Shown here: piece by piece, positions 1 to 7,067 of the stretch
Position numbering within the stretch: the first letter of the stretch is position 1
Layout: every line of letters begins with the position of its first letter
Assembly (NCBI GenBank): GCA_900102115.1
Contig: FNAW01000005.1
Coordinates: 186,001 to 250,000 of the forward strand
DNA: 64,000 bases
Source of the DNA: Blastococcus fimeti
GTDB lineage: Bacteria; Actinomycetota; Actinomycetes; Mycobacteriales; Geodermatophilaceae
Reading direction: 5' to 3'
Translations under genes and position numbers: made by a program
Notes under the pieces: model-generated
Database searches by the model: none
What the model saw: only the letters and a program-made list of their open reading frames with translations
Told to the model about the DNA's origin: nothing

Positions 1-216
1 AGCATGGACCCGCTCGTGGTCTGCCTGACCTGGGACGGCGGGAGCCGGCGGGCGGACCTGCTCGTGGTCCCGCCGGAGACCGACGTGCTCACCGGCGCCC
101 GTGCGCTGCGCCTCTGCACCCGCCGCGGGCTGCCGCGCTCCCCGCAGATGGTGCTGGCCGCCGCCCGGTCCACGCCGCTGCCGCAGGTTCCGCAGGCGTA
201 CCGCCGCGCCGTCTGA
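1..216 (+). CDS. hypothetical protein, possibly the C-terminal part of a longer gene
   Basis: The frame is open from the left edge of the window to a TGA at 214-216, so the true start may lie outside. An internal ATG at position 4 would give 70 residues. The visible protein is rich in Arg and Leu, has no signal peptide or membrane segment, and shows no motif I recognise. It is followed by the epimerase gene after 65 bases. Codon use fits a GC-rich host, which supports a real coding end rather than chance, but no function can be given. Confidence 0.4.
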   Translation, partial: SMDPLVVCLTWDGGSRRADLLVVPPETDVLTGARALRLCTRRGLPRSPQMVLAAARSTPLPQVPQAYRRAV

Positions 217-281
217 GCGGGGCATTGCGCCTGTCGTGAACCGGCTGGACAGCGGGGGAGCGGGTCCGCTGGGCTGAGGGC

Positions 282-1274
282 ATGCGGCTCCTGGTCCTCG
301 GCGGCACCCACTTCCTCGGTCGGCACGTCGTGACGGCGGCGCTCGAGCGCGGCCACGACGTCGCCACGTTCACCCGCGGCGTCTCCGGAGCGCCGCCGGA
401 CGGCGCGAGGGCGCTGCACGGCGACCGGGACGACCCGGACGCGCTGCCGCGCGCGCTGGAGGGCTGGGCGCCGGAGCTCGTCATCGACACCTCCTGCCAG
501 ACGCGGGCCGCCGCCCGCAACGCGGCGGCCGTGTTCTCCGGTGCACGAGGCCCCCGCGTCACGGGGTACGCGTTCGTGAGCAGCCTCAACGCCTACCGCG
601 ACTGGCCGCCCGGTCCGATCGGGCGCGAGGACGCGGAGCCGGTGTGGGAGAGCGACGACGACGAGTACGGGCCGATCAAGGCCGATGCCGAGCGCATCCT
701 GGCCGCGGCCGTGGGTGGAGGCTTCCTGACCGCCCGCGCCGGGCTCATCGTGGGGCCCTCCGACCCGATCCACCGGCTCGGCTGGTGGCTGGAGCGCATC
801 GCCCGCGGCGGCCGGGTCGTCGTCCCGGACGCGCTGGCGCAGCCGATCGCCCTGGTCGACGCGCGGGACCTGGCTGCGTGGCTGGTCGGGATGGCCGAGG
901 AGGGCCGGTCCGGCGCCGTGAACTCGACCGGGCCCGCCGGGATGACCACCCTGGGCGGCCTGCTGGAGGTCTGTCGCGAGGTCACCGGGGGCGAGGCGCA
1001 GTGGGTGCCGGTGGCGGAGGAGAGGCTGGTGGAGGCCGGCGTGCAGCCGTGGGTGCACCTGCCCCTGTGGCTGCCGCGGGCCGTCGCCCGGACCGCCTGG
1101 GACGTCGACACGACCCGTGCGCGTGAGCTGGGGCTGCCCAGCCGGCCGCTGCGCGAGACGGTGGCCGACACCTGGGCCTGGCTGCGGACCCACGACCGGC
1201 CTCCCCTGCCACCGATGGCGCACCTCGGCGAGCCCGGCCTGCCCCCGGAGCTGGAGGCGCGGCTGCTGGCCTGA
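282..1274 (+). CDS. NAD-dependent epimerase/dehydratase family protein
   Basis: This is a 330-residue short-chain dehydrogenase/reductase of the extended type. The N-terminus has the Rossmann nucleotide-binding loop (LGGTHFLGRHV, about residues 5-15), and an acidic and Arg-rich stretch follows where NAD(P) ribose contacts normally lie. SDR enzymes of this kind act on sugar nucleotides or related carbonyls in the cytoplasm; the substrate cannot be read here. The ATG at 282 follows a GAGGG-like ribosome site. The gene stands alone and ends in a strong bidirectional hairpin shared with the opposing exporter gene. Family assignment is secure, substrate unknown. Confidence 0.85.
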   Translation: MRLLVLGGTHFLGRHVVTAALERGHDVATFTRGVSGAPPDGARALHGDRDDPDALPRALEGWAPELVIDTSCQTRAAARNAAAVFSGARGPRVTGYAFVSSLNAYRDWPPGPIGREDAEPVWESDDDEYGPIKADAERILAAAVGGGFLTARAGLIVGPSDPIHRLGWWLERIARGGRVVVPDALAQPIALVDARDLAAWLVGMAEEGRSGAVNSTGPAGMTTLGGLLEVCREVTGGEAQWVPVAEERLVEAGVQPWVHLPLWLPRAVARTAWDVDTTRARELGLPSRPLRETVADTWAWLRTHDRPPLPPMAHLGEPGLPPELEARLLA

Positions 1275-1281
1275 ACCGGCC

Positions 1282-1313
1282 AAGGCCCGCCCGGCAGCTG
1301 CCGGACGGGCCTT
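1282..1313. terminator. bidirectional terminator hairpin
   Basis: The arms at 1282-1294 and 1301-1313 pair over 13 positions with one mismatch around a six-base loop. It sits between the convergent epimerase and exporter genes, so it can end both transcripts. No long U tract follows, as is usual in GC-rich actinobacteria. Confidence 0.7.
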
Positions 1314-1331
1314 CGGGGGCCGTGCTGGGGG

Positions 1332-2339
1332 TCAGTCGCGCGGGGCGCTGGGCCGGCCCGCGGGAACCGCCTGGGTGGCCGGCTCCGCCGCGTCGGCGAC
1401 CACGTTGGGCTCGGCCGCGGCAGCAGCGGCCAGGGCCTCGGCCTCCGCAGCGAGCGCGTCGGCGGACTCGATCGCGGCATCCTTGCGGTGCTCGCGGAAC
1501 GAGTGCGTCACCGCCAGCACCCAGACCGCGAAGATCGCCGCGTAGACGGCGTAGCGGGTTGCGTCGCCGGCGTCGATCCAGTCGCTCCTGAGCAGCGTCC
1601 GGGTGTTGGTCAGCACGATCAGGCCACCGACCAGGGAACCGAGCATCCGCGGCGGGATGTGCCGCACCAGCCAGGCCGCGAGCGGAGCGGCGATCGAGCC
1701 GCCGATCAGCAGGGCGGCCACCCAGGTGAAGTCGATGCCCTGCGAGCCGAGCGCGAAGAGGAAGCCGAGGCTCGCGGCCAGGGCGACGAGGAACTCCGCG
1801 GTGCTGACGGAGCCGATGACCTTGCGCGGCTCCATCCGCCCGCTGGCCAGCAGCGCCGGCGTCCCGACCGGACCCCAGCCGCCGCCGCCGGTGGCGTCGA
1901 CGAAGCCGGCCACCAGGCCGAGCGGGCCGAGGAAGCGCGTGCGGACCGGCTTGCCCAGGTTCCGCCGGTCGATGCCGCGGAGGGTGAACCGGATGAGCAG
2001 GTAGATCCCGAGCGACAGCAGGATCAGCGACATCACCGGGGCGGCGACCTCGGTCGAGAGGTTGGACAGGACGGTCGCGCCCGCGAAGGCGCCGACCGCG
2101 CCGGGGATGCCGATCTTCGCGACGACCTTCCAGTCGACGTTGCCGAACTTCCAGTGCGAGATACCGGACGTCAGCGTCGTCCCGATCTCGGCCAGGTGGA
2201 TGGTCGCCGAGGCGGCCGCGGGGTTGGTGCCGATAGCGAGCAGCAGCGTCGTCGAGGTGGCGCCGTAGGCCATGCCGAGGCTGCCGTCGACGAGCTGGGC
2301 GCCCAGGCCGACGAGGGCGAGCAGAACGAGGGTCTTCAC
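1332..2339 (-). CDS. sulfite exporter TauE/SafE family protein
   Basis: This 335-residue integral membrane protein has about eight hydrophobic segments in two halves, starting with a GLGAQLVDGSLGMAYG segment typical of the TauE/SafE (DUF81) family. Family members export sulfite, sulfoacetate or other small sulfur organics across the inner membrane. The GTG at 2339 starts just before the first membrane helix. The C-terminus is an Ala-rich cytoplasmic tail. About 100 bases upstream lies a short Cys-rich leader peptide, which ties expression to cysteine or sulfur status and supports a sulfur-related role. The exact substrate is not readable. Confidence 0.88.
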   Translation of the reverse strand: MKTLVLLALVGLGAQLVDGSLGMAYGATSTTLLLAIGTNPAAASATIHLAEIGTTLTSGISHWKFGNVDWKVVAKIGIPGAVGAFAGATVLSNLSTEVAAPVMSLILLSLGIYLLIRFTLRGIDRRNLGKPVRTRFLGPLGLVAGFVDATGGGGWGPVGTPALLASGRMEPRKVIGSVSTAEFLVALAASLGFLFALGSQGIDFTWVAALLIGGSIAAPLAAWLVRHIPPRMLGSLVGGLIVLTNTRTLLRSDWIDAGDATRYAVYAAIFAVWVLAVTHSFREHRKDAAIESADALAAEAEALAAAAAAEPNVVADAAEPATQAVPAGRPSAPRD

Positions 2340-2415
2340 GGGGGAACCGACTCCGGGTCTCAGGAGGGCGCAGGCGCACGGGGGCCCGCGGGAAGGAGAG
2401 GGGGTGAGACGAGGG

Positions 2416-2433
2416 GGCGCCGGAGACGGCGCC
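2416..2433 (-). promoter_or_regulatory. possible attenuator hairpin after the Cys leader peptide
   Basis: A six-base GGCGCC arm is repeated around a six-base loop directly after the leader peptide stop codon and about 80 bases before the exporter start. A hairpin at this place fits an attenuation switch controlled by ribosome position on the leader. The stem is short and its function is inferred. Confidence 0.4.
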
Positions 2434-2440
2434 GGGAAGA

Positions 2441-2527
2441 TCAGCAGCCCGGACAGGCGGCGGTGCAGACGCGCAGCAGGTCGACGTGCAGGCGGCTCAC
2501 GAGGAGCAGCGTCGTCGGTCGCGTCAC
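2441..2527 (-). CDS. Cys-rich leader peptide (attenuation uORF)
   Basis: A short frame reads VTRPTTLLLVSRLHVDLLRV followed by CTAACPGC and a TGA. The RLHVDLLRVC core and Cys-rich end match the actinobacterial leader peptides found upstream of sulfur assimilation and transport genes, which are thought to sense Cys-tRNA supply by ribosome stalling. It could begin at the GTG at 2527 (28 residues) or at the GTG at 2500 (19 residues). No ribosome site precedes either GTG. A TAGACA sequence seven bases before the first GTG could be a -10 box, so a leaderless start at 2527 is plausible. Confidence 0.72.
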   Translation of the reverse strand: MTRPTTLLLVSRLHVDLLRVCTAACPGC

Positions 2528-2576
2528 GGGGCTATGTCTACCAGACCGATGCGCTTATGCGGCACACGCGGTCCAG

Positions 2577-4001
2577 TCAGTGGGATCCGGTGCGGAGGAG
2601 GTCGTTGCGGATGGTCGCCCACGCGAGCGCGCCGCCCAGCGCGAACAGGCCCGCGCAGAGCGCCATGGCCGCGCGGTACCCGCTGGTCAGCGCGTCCGGG
2701 TCCACGTAGTCCGCTCCGGACAGCCCCACGGCCACGGGCAGGGCGGCCACGGTGAGCAGCTGGGCGGCCCGGGCGACGGCGTTGTTGACGCCGCTGGCCA
2801 CGCCGGCCAGCGTGTCGGGCGCAGCGCCCAGGACGCTGGCGGTCAGCGGAGCGACGGTCAGCGCCATGCCGAGGCCCTGCAGCACGCTGCCGGGCAGGAC
2901 CTCCACCCAGTACGGGGCGCCGCCGTCGACGCCGATCAGCAGCAGGGTGCCGGCGGCCACGGTGAGGGGGCCGGCGGTCATCGGCAGCCGTGGTCCGATG
3001 CGCTGCGCCAGGGCGCCGGCCCGGGGTGAGAGCAGGGTGATCAGCAGGATGGTCGGCAGCGTGGCCGCCCCCGCCGCGGTGGCGCCGTAGCCCAGCACCC
3101 CCTGCAGCTGGAGCACGAGGAACAGCGAGCTGCCCCCGAGCGCCCCGTAGACGGCCAGGGTGGCGAGGTTCGCGCCGGTGAACTGGCGGTCGGCGAACAG
3201 GCGGGGCGGGAGCATGGGGGCCGGCGTCCACCGCTCGCGGACGACGAAGCCGATCCCGGTTCCGGCGGCCACGAGCCCGGCGACGACGACGGCGGTGCCG
3301 CCCCGCTCCCCGGCGGTGATGAGGGCGTAGGTGAGCGCCCCCAGGGCGACCGCCCCCAGCACCGCACCCGGGACGTCGAAGCGGCCGTGCGGCCCGGGAT
3401 CGCGGCTCTCGGGCACGTGCCGCCCGGCGACGGCGACGACGAGCACGGCCAGCGGCACGTTGAGCAGGAACACCAGCCGCCAGCTGACCAGGTCGATCAG
3501 TGCGCCGCCGAGGAACGGCCCGACCAGTCCCGCGACGCCGGACAGCGACGACCACACACCGATCGCCGGCGCACGGTCGGCGGGCCGGAACGAGGCCTGG
3601 ATGAGCGCCAGGCTCCCCGGCGTCAGCAGCGCGCCACCGACGCCCTGGAGCGCCCGGGCGGCCACGAGCTGCCCCGGCGTCTGCGCGACGCCGCACAGCA
3701 GCGACGCCACCGCGAACCAGGTGACGCCGATCAGGAAGACCCGGCGGCGTCCGTAACGGTCACCCAGCGAGCCGCCGATCAGGATCAGCGCGGCCAGCGG
3801 GAGCGTGTAGCCGTTGATGATCCACTGCAGGTCCGACAGCGAGGCGCCGAGCTCGCGGCCGAGCGTCGGCAGGGCGACCTGCACGGCGCTGGCGTCGAGG
3901 AACGCCATGCCCGAGGCCAGCACCGTCGCCGTGAGCAGCCACCGCCCGCGCGCGGTGCCCAGCGCCACCGTGGACGGAGCGGGGCTCCCCTCGCCGGCCA
4001 C
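2577..4001 (-). CDS. MFS transporter, DHA2 (EmrB/QacA-like) drug exporter family
   Basis: This protein of about 474 residues has roughly 14 membrane segments, expected for the DHA2 branch of the major facilitator superfamily. Motif A (GDRYGRRRVFLIG) follows the second helix, and the first helix carries the MAFLDASAVQVALP pattern typical of multidrug or metabolite exporters driven by proton exchange. I chose the GTG at 4001, which follows the Pit stop codon by five bases; the frame is open further upstream but overlaps the phosphate transporter. It therefore looks co-transcribed with the phosphate genes. Substrate unknown. Confidence 0.85.
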   Translation of the reverse strand: MAGEGSPAPSTVALGTARGRWLLTATVLASGMAFLDASAVQVALPTLGRELGASLSDLQWIINGYTLPLAALILIGGSLGDRYGRRRVFLIGVTWFAVASLLCGVAQTPGQLVAARALQGVGGALLTPGSLALIQASFRPADRAPAIGVWSSLSGVAGLVGPFLGGALIDLVSWRLVFLLNVPLAVLVVAVAGRHVPESRDPGPHGRFDVPGAVLGAVALGALTYALITAGERGGTAVVVAGLVAAGTGIGFVVRERWTPAPMLPPRLFADRQFTGANLATLAVYGALGGSSLFLVLQLQGVLGYGATAAGAATLPTILLITLLSPRAGALAQRIGPRLPMTAGPLTVAAGTLLLIGVDGGAPYWVEVLPGSVLQGLGMALTVAPLTASVLGAAPDTLAGVASGVNNAVARAAQLLTVAALPVAVGLSGADYVDPDALTSGYRAAMALCAGLFALGGALAWATIRNDLLRTGSH

Positions 4002-4006
4002 GAGGA

Positions 4007-5008
4007 CTAGCCGACCGCGAAATCGGTGAGGAAGAAGGCCAGCGCGGCGACGGCCCCGGCCGCCGGGAGGGTCACGACCCAGGCGACGACGATGTTGCCG
4101 GCCACGCCCCAGCGCACGGCCGAGAGCCGCCGCGTGGAGCCCACGCCCATGATCGAGGTGGTGGTGATGTGCGTCGTCGACACCGGGACGGCGAAGACCG
4201 TCGCGGTCGTGACCATCACGCTCGAGGCCACCGTCTGCGCGGCGAAGCCGCCCGCGGGCGTGAGCTGGATGATCCGCCGGCCCAGCGTCCGCATGATGCG
4301 GAAACCGCCGGCGTAGGTGCCGGCGCTGATCGCCCCGGCAGCCGCGAGCACGACCCAGAAGGGCACCTCGAAGGTGTCGATCTCCCCGGCGGTGAACAGG
4401 GCCAGGGTGATGATGCCCATCGTCTTCTGGGCGTCCTGCATGCCGTGGCCCAGCGCCATGGTCGCGGAGCTGACGATCTGGGCGTAGCGGAAGTTGCGGT
4501 TGGCCTTGCTGATGTGCGCCCGCCGGAAGGTCCACAGGAGGGCGAGCATGAACAGGTAGCCGAGACCGAAGCCGACCAGCGGCGAGACGATCATCGGGAT
4601 GACGACCTTGTCGAGGACGCCCATCCACTTCACCGAGTGGGCGGCCGCGAGCGCCGCGCCCACCAGGCCGCCGATCAGCGCGTGGGAGGACGACGACGGG
4701 ATGCCGTACCACCACGTGATCAGGTTCCACGTGATCGCCCCGACGAGGGCCGCGAAGACGATCTCCAGCCCGTTGTTGCCCTCCGGCGGGTCGATGATCC
4801 CCGCACCGACGGTCTTGGCGACCTCGGTCGAGATGAGCGCCCCGACCAGGTTCATCACCGCCGCGAGGGCGAGGGCCACGCGCGGGGTCAGCGCCTTGGT
4901 CGACACCGCGACGGCGATCGCGTTGGCGGCGTCGTGGAAGCCGTTGGTGTAGTCGAACGCCAGGGCCACCAGGATGATGACGACCAGACCGATGAAGGCC
5001 GCGTCCAT
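4007..5008 (-). CDS. pit: inorganic phosphate transporter, Pit family
   Basis: A 333-residue membrane protein with the two conserved Pit signatures: DYTNGFHDAANAIA in the N-terminal half and a repeated GLGHGMQDAQKTMGI-like element in the C-terminal half. Family members carry phosphate as a metal-phosphate complex with protons across the cell membrane. The ATG at 5008 gives an N-terminus that begins directly in the first helix. It lies 20 bases after the DUF47 gene, the normal partner, and five bases before an MFS exporter, so the three are likely one operon. Confidence 0.93.
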   Translation of the reverse strand: MDAAFIGLVVIILVALAFDYTNGFHDAANAIAVAVSTKALTPRVALALAAVMNLVGALISTEVAKTVGAGIIDPPEGNNGLEIVFAALVGAITWNLITWWYGIPSSSSHALIGGLVGAALAAAHSVKWMGVLDKVVIPMIVSPLVGFGLGYLFMLALLWTFRRAHISKANRNFRYAQIVSSATMALGHGMQDAQKTMGIITLALFTAGEIDTFEVPFWVVLAAAGAISAGTYAGGFRIMRTLGRRIIQLTPAGGFAAQTVASSVMVTTATVFAVPVSTTHITTTSIMGVGSTRRLSAVRWGVAGNIVVAWVVTLPAAGAVAALAFFLTDFAVG

Positions 5009-5028
5009 CAGAAGAGGTCCATTCGGGT

Positions 5029-5646
5029 CTAGGACTCCTTGACGGAGATCGTCTCGACCACGTTGGCGAGGTGCTCGAACGCGTCGGCGGCCTCTTCCAG
5101 CTGGTCGGCGACCTCTTTGAGCTTGAGGATCTCCAGCGCGTCGAACTCGCCGCTGTACAGCCGGGAGAGCAGCCGCCGGTAGAGCTTGTCGGCCTCGTTC
5201 TCGATCCGGTTGACCTCGATCCAGTAGTCGGAGAGGTCCTTGAGCGTGCGCAGCCGGGGCATCGCCTCGGCGGTGACCTGCGCGCAGCGCTGCAGGAGGG
5301 CGACCTGCTGGCTCATCTCGGCCGGCAGCGTGCCCAGGCCGGTGAGGATGACCAGGTCGGCGGCGGCCTCGACGTAGTCCATGACGTCGTCGAGGTTGCT
5401 CGCCAGGGCGTAGATGTCCTCGCGGTCGAACGGCGTCACGAAGCTGGTGTTCAGCTGCCGGAAGATGGCGTGCGTGGCCTGGTCGCCGACGTGCTCGAGG
5501 TCGCGCAGCACGATGGCCAGCTCGGCACGGCGCGCGTGGTCGTGGACGAACTCGCCGAGGACCTCGGTCGCCGCCACCAGGTTCTCCGCGGACGCGGTGA
5601 ACAGCGGGTAGAAGGTCGAGTCCTTGGGCGTCAGGCTGAAGGGCAC
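5029..5646 (-). CDS. DUF47 family protein (PhoU-like Pit accessory protein)
   Basis: A 205-residue helical protein with the DUF47/PhoU-like pattern (HARRAELAIVLRDLEHVGDQ, then FVTPFDREDIYALASNLDDV). DUF47 proteins are encoded next to Pit transporters and are thought to regulate phosphate uptake through a PhoU-type metal-binding helical bundle on the cytoplasmic side. Here the gene comes first in the operon, immediately before the Pit transporter. No convincing PHO box was found upstream. Confidence 0.9.
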   Translation of the reverse strand: MPFSLTPKDSTFYPLFTASAENLVAATEVLGEFVHDHARRAELAIVLRDLEHVGDQATHAIFRQLNTSFVTPFDREDIYALASNLDDVMDYVEAAADLVILTGLGTLPAEMSQQVALLQRCAQVTAEAMPRLRTLKDLSDYWIEVNRIENEADKLYRRLLSRLYSGEFDALEILKLKEVADQLEEAADAFEHLANVVETISVKES

Positions 5647-5700
5647 GCGGGGCTCCGTCTCGGTGTGGGCACCGGCCGGCGACGCACGAAGCGTTCACGC

Positions 5701-5732
5701 GACCGTCGGGCAGCATAGGTCGCCCGACGGTC
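5701..5732. terminator. hairpin downstream of the sigma gene
   Basis: A perfect 11-base inverted repeat (5701-5711 and 5722-5732) surrounds a ten-base loop. It lies about 20 bases beyond the sigma-factor stop codon on the minus strand and about 55 bases before the DUF47 start. It most likely ends sigma-factor transcription. The loop read on the minus strand contains TATGCT, so it might also hold the -10 box of the phosphate operon. Confidence 0.55.
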
Positions 5733-5752
5733 ACCTCCCCGACACCGGGGCG

Positions 5753-6316
5753 TCACCTGTGAGCGACGTCGCCCTCGGCGTCGTCGTCGTCCACCCGGTC
5801 GAGCGAGGCCATGAGGTCGGCCCGCCCCCGTGCCACGCGGGACCGGATCGTGCCGACGGCGCACCCGGCCACCTCGGCCGCCTCCGCGTAGGACAGGCCC
5901 AGCAGCTGGGTGAGCACGAAGGCCTCGCGGCGGTCGGGGTCCATGCGGGCCAGCAGGTCGGACACCCCGGCGTCCTCACCGACCGGGTCCGTGCCCCCGG
6001 CGGCCGGCAGCGCCGCCAGGTCGACGTCCTCCCGGACCAGCGCCAGGCGCCGTCGACGTCGGCTCCGGACGGCGTCGGCGCAGACGCGGCGGGCGATGGC
6101 GAGCAGCCAGGTGCGCACCGACGACCGGCCCTCGAACCGGTGCAGCGACCCGAAGGCGCGCAGGTAGGTCTCCTGCGTCAGATCGTCGGCCGAGCCCGGG
6201 TCACCCAGGGCGGCGCAGAGCCGCCAGACGTCGGACTGGGTGCCCCGGACGAGAGCCGCGGCGGCGAGGGGGTCGCCCCCGGCGGCGTCGGCCGCGAGGG
6301 CGTCCAGCTCGTCCAT
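5753..6316 (-). CDS. ECF-type RNA polymerase sigma factor
   Basis: A 187-residue group IV sigma factor. Region 2 is clear (DDLTQETYLRAFGSLHRFEG then SVRTWLLAIARRVCADAVR) and region 4 ends in a helix-turn-helix (LSYAEAAEVAGCAVGTIRSR). The ATG at 6316 is preceded by GGGAGGA at good spacing; the longer upstream frame would run into the divergent promoter. It is encoded back to back with a ZAS-type anti-sigma factor that starts the copper cassette, so it probably controls that cassette and itself in response to copper or redox stress. The inducing signal is an inference from context. Confidence 0.9.
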   Translation of the reverse strand: MDELDALAADAAGGDPLAAAALVRGTQSDVWRLCAALGDPGSADDLTQETYLRAFGSLHRFEGRSSVRTWLLAIARRVCADAVRSRRRRRLALVREDVDLAALPAAGGTDPVGEDAGVSDLLARMDPDRREAFVLTQLLGLSYAEAAEVAGCAVGTIRSRVARGRADLMASLDRVDDDDAEGDVAHR

Positions 6317-6387
6317 GTCGCCATCCTCCCGCACCGCACGGCGGGGGAGTCGGCACCGTGCACCCATCGGGTGTGACGGGGGTCTCG

Positions 6388-6415
6388 GGAACTCGGGAGG
6401 GGGTCCGAGCGACCT
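6388..6415 (+). promoter_or_regulatory. possible ECF promoter of the anti-sigma/copper operon
   Basis: A GGAACT element at 6388-6393 is followed after 16 bases by CGACCT. This has the shape of an ECF -35/-10 pair, and it lies just ahead of the anti-sigma ATG at 6423, as expected for an autoregulated sigma/anti-sigma locus. The -10 match is weak and the call is tentative. Confidence 0.3.
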
Positions 6416-6422
6416 AGGAGAC

Positions 6423-7067
6423 ATGCCGTGCCACCCCTACCGCGAGGCGATCTCCGCGCGCCTCGACGGCGAGCCCCTCGGGATGCCCGCCCGCGCGCTC
6501 GAGGACCACCTCGGCAGCTGCCCCACTTGCACCGACTGGGCCGACCGGGCCGCCCGCGCCACGCGCCGGGCCCGGCTCGCCCCGGCCCCGCCGGTCCCCG
6601 ACCTGACCGGCGCCGTGCTCGCCGCGCTGCCCCGCGAGCTGCCCGGGGCGGCCGCGGCGGCCCGTGCCCGGCTGGTCGACACCGCGCTCCGGTTCGCGCT
6701 GCTAGCCCTCGGCGTCGCGCAGGCCGGGATCGCGTGGCCGGTGCTCGTCACCGGCGCCGGGGCCATGAGCGCACCGGAGCACATGGCCCACGAGACCGGC
6801 GCGTGGAACCTCGCCGTCGCCGTGGCCCTCCTCGCCGTCGCCGCCGGGCCGCGGCTCGCCGCCGGCGCCCTGACCGCGCTCGGCTCGCTGGCCGTCCTGC
6901 TGGTCCCGGTGACCCTGGCCGACCTCGGGGCCGGGCACGTGCACCTGGACCGCGCGGTGGCGCACCTGCTGCTGCTGGCCGGCGCGGTGCTGGTCGCCGC
7001 CGTGGCCTGGCGCGGCTCGCGCAGGCGCCTGCCCGTCGCCCTGCACGGCCGGCGGGTCCCCGCGTGA
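6423..7067 (+). CDS. ZAS-family anti-sigma factor, membrane-anchored (zf-HC2)
   Basis: A 214-residue protein whose first 40 residues form a zinc-binding anti-sigma domain with the H-x3-C-x2-C motif (HLGSCPTC). Four hydrophobic segments follow between about residues 75 and 200. Such proteins hold an ECF sigma factor inactive until a signal releases it. The gene is divergent from the sigma gene and overlaps the next gene by GTGA, so it is translated together with the CopCD fusion. His residues in the loops (for example SAPEHMAHETG) may bind metal, which would fit copper sensing but is not proven. Confidence 0.85.
   Translation: MPCHPYREAISARLDGEPLGMPARALEDHLGSCPTCTDWADRAARATRRARLAPAPPVPDLTGAVLAALPRELPGAAAAARARLVDTALRFALLALGVAQAGIAWPVLVTGAGAMSAPEHMAHETGAWNLAVAVALLAVAAGPRLAAGALTALGSLAVLLVPVTLADLGAGHVHLDRAVAHLLLLAGAVLVAAVAWRGSRRRLPVALHGRRVPA

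Noticed and set aside
982..2379. Second minus-strand frame over the exporter and epimerase
   Set aside because: Arg/Pro-rich shadow; the exporter frame shows clean membrane helices.
5647..5700. PHO box upstream of the DUF47-Pit operon
   Set aside because: One GTTCACG unit is present, but a second copy at 11-base spacing is missing.
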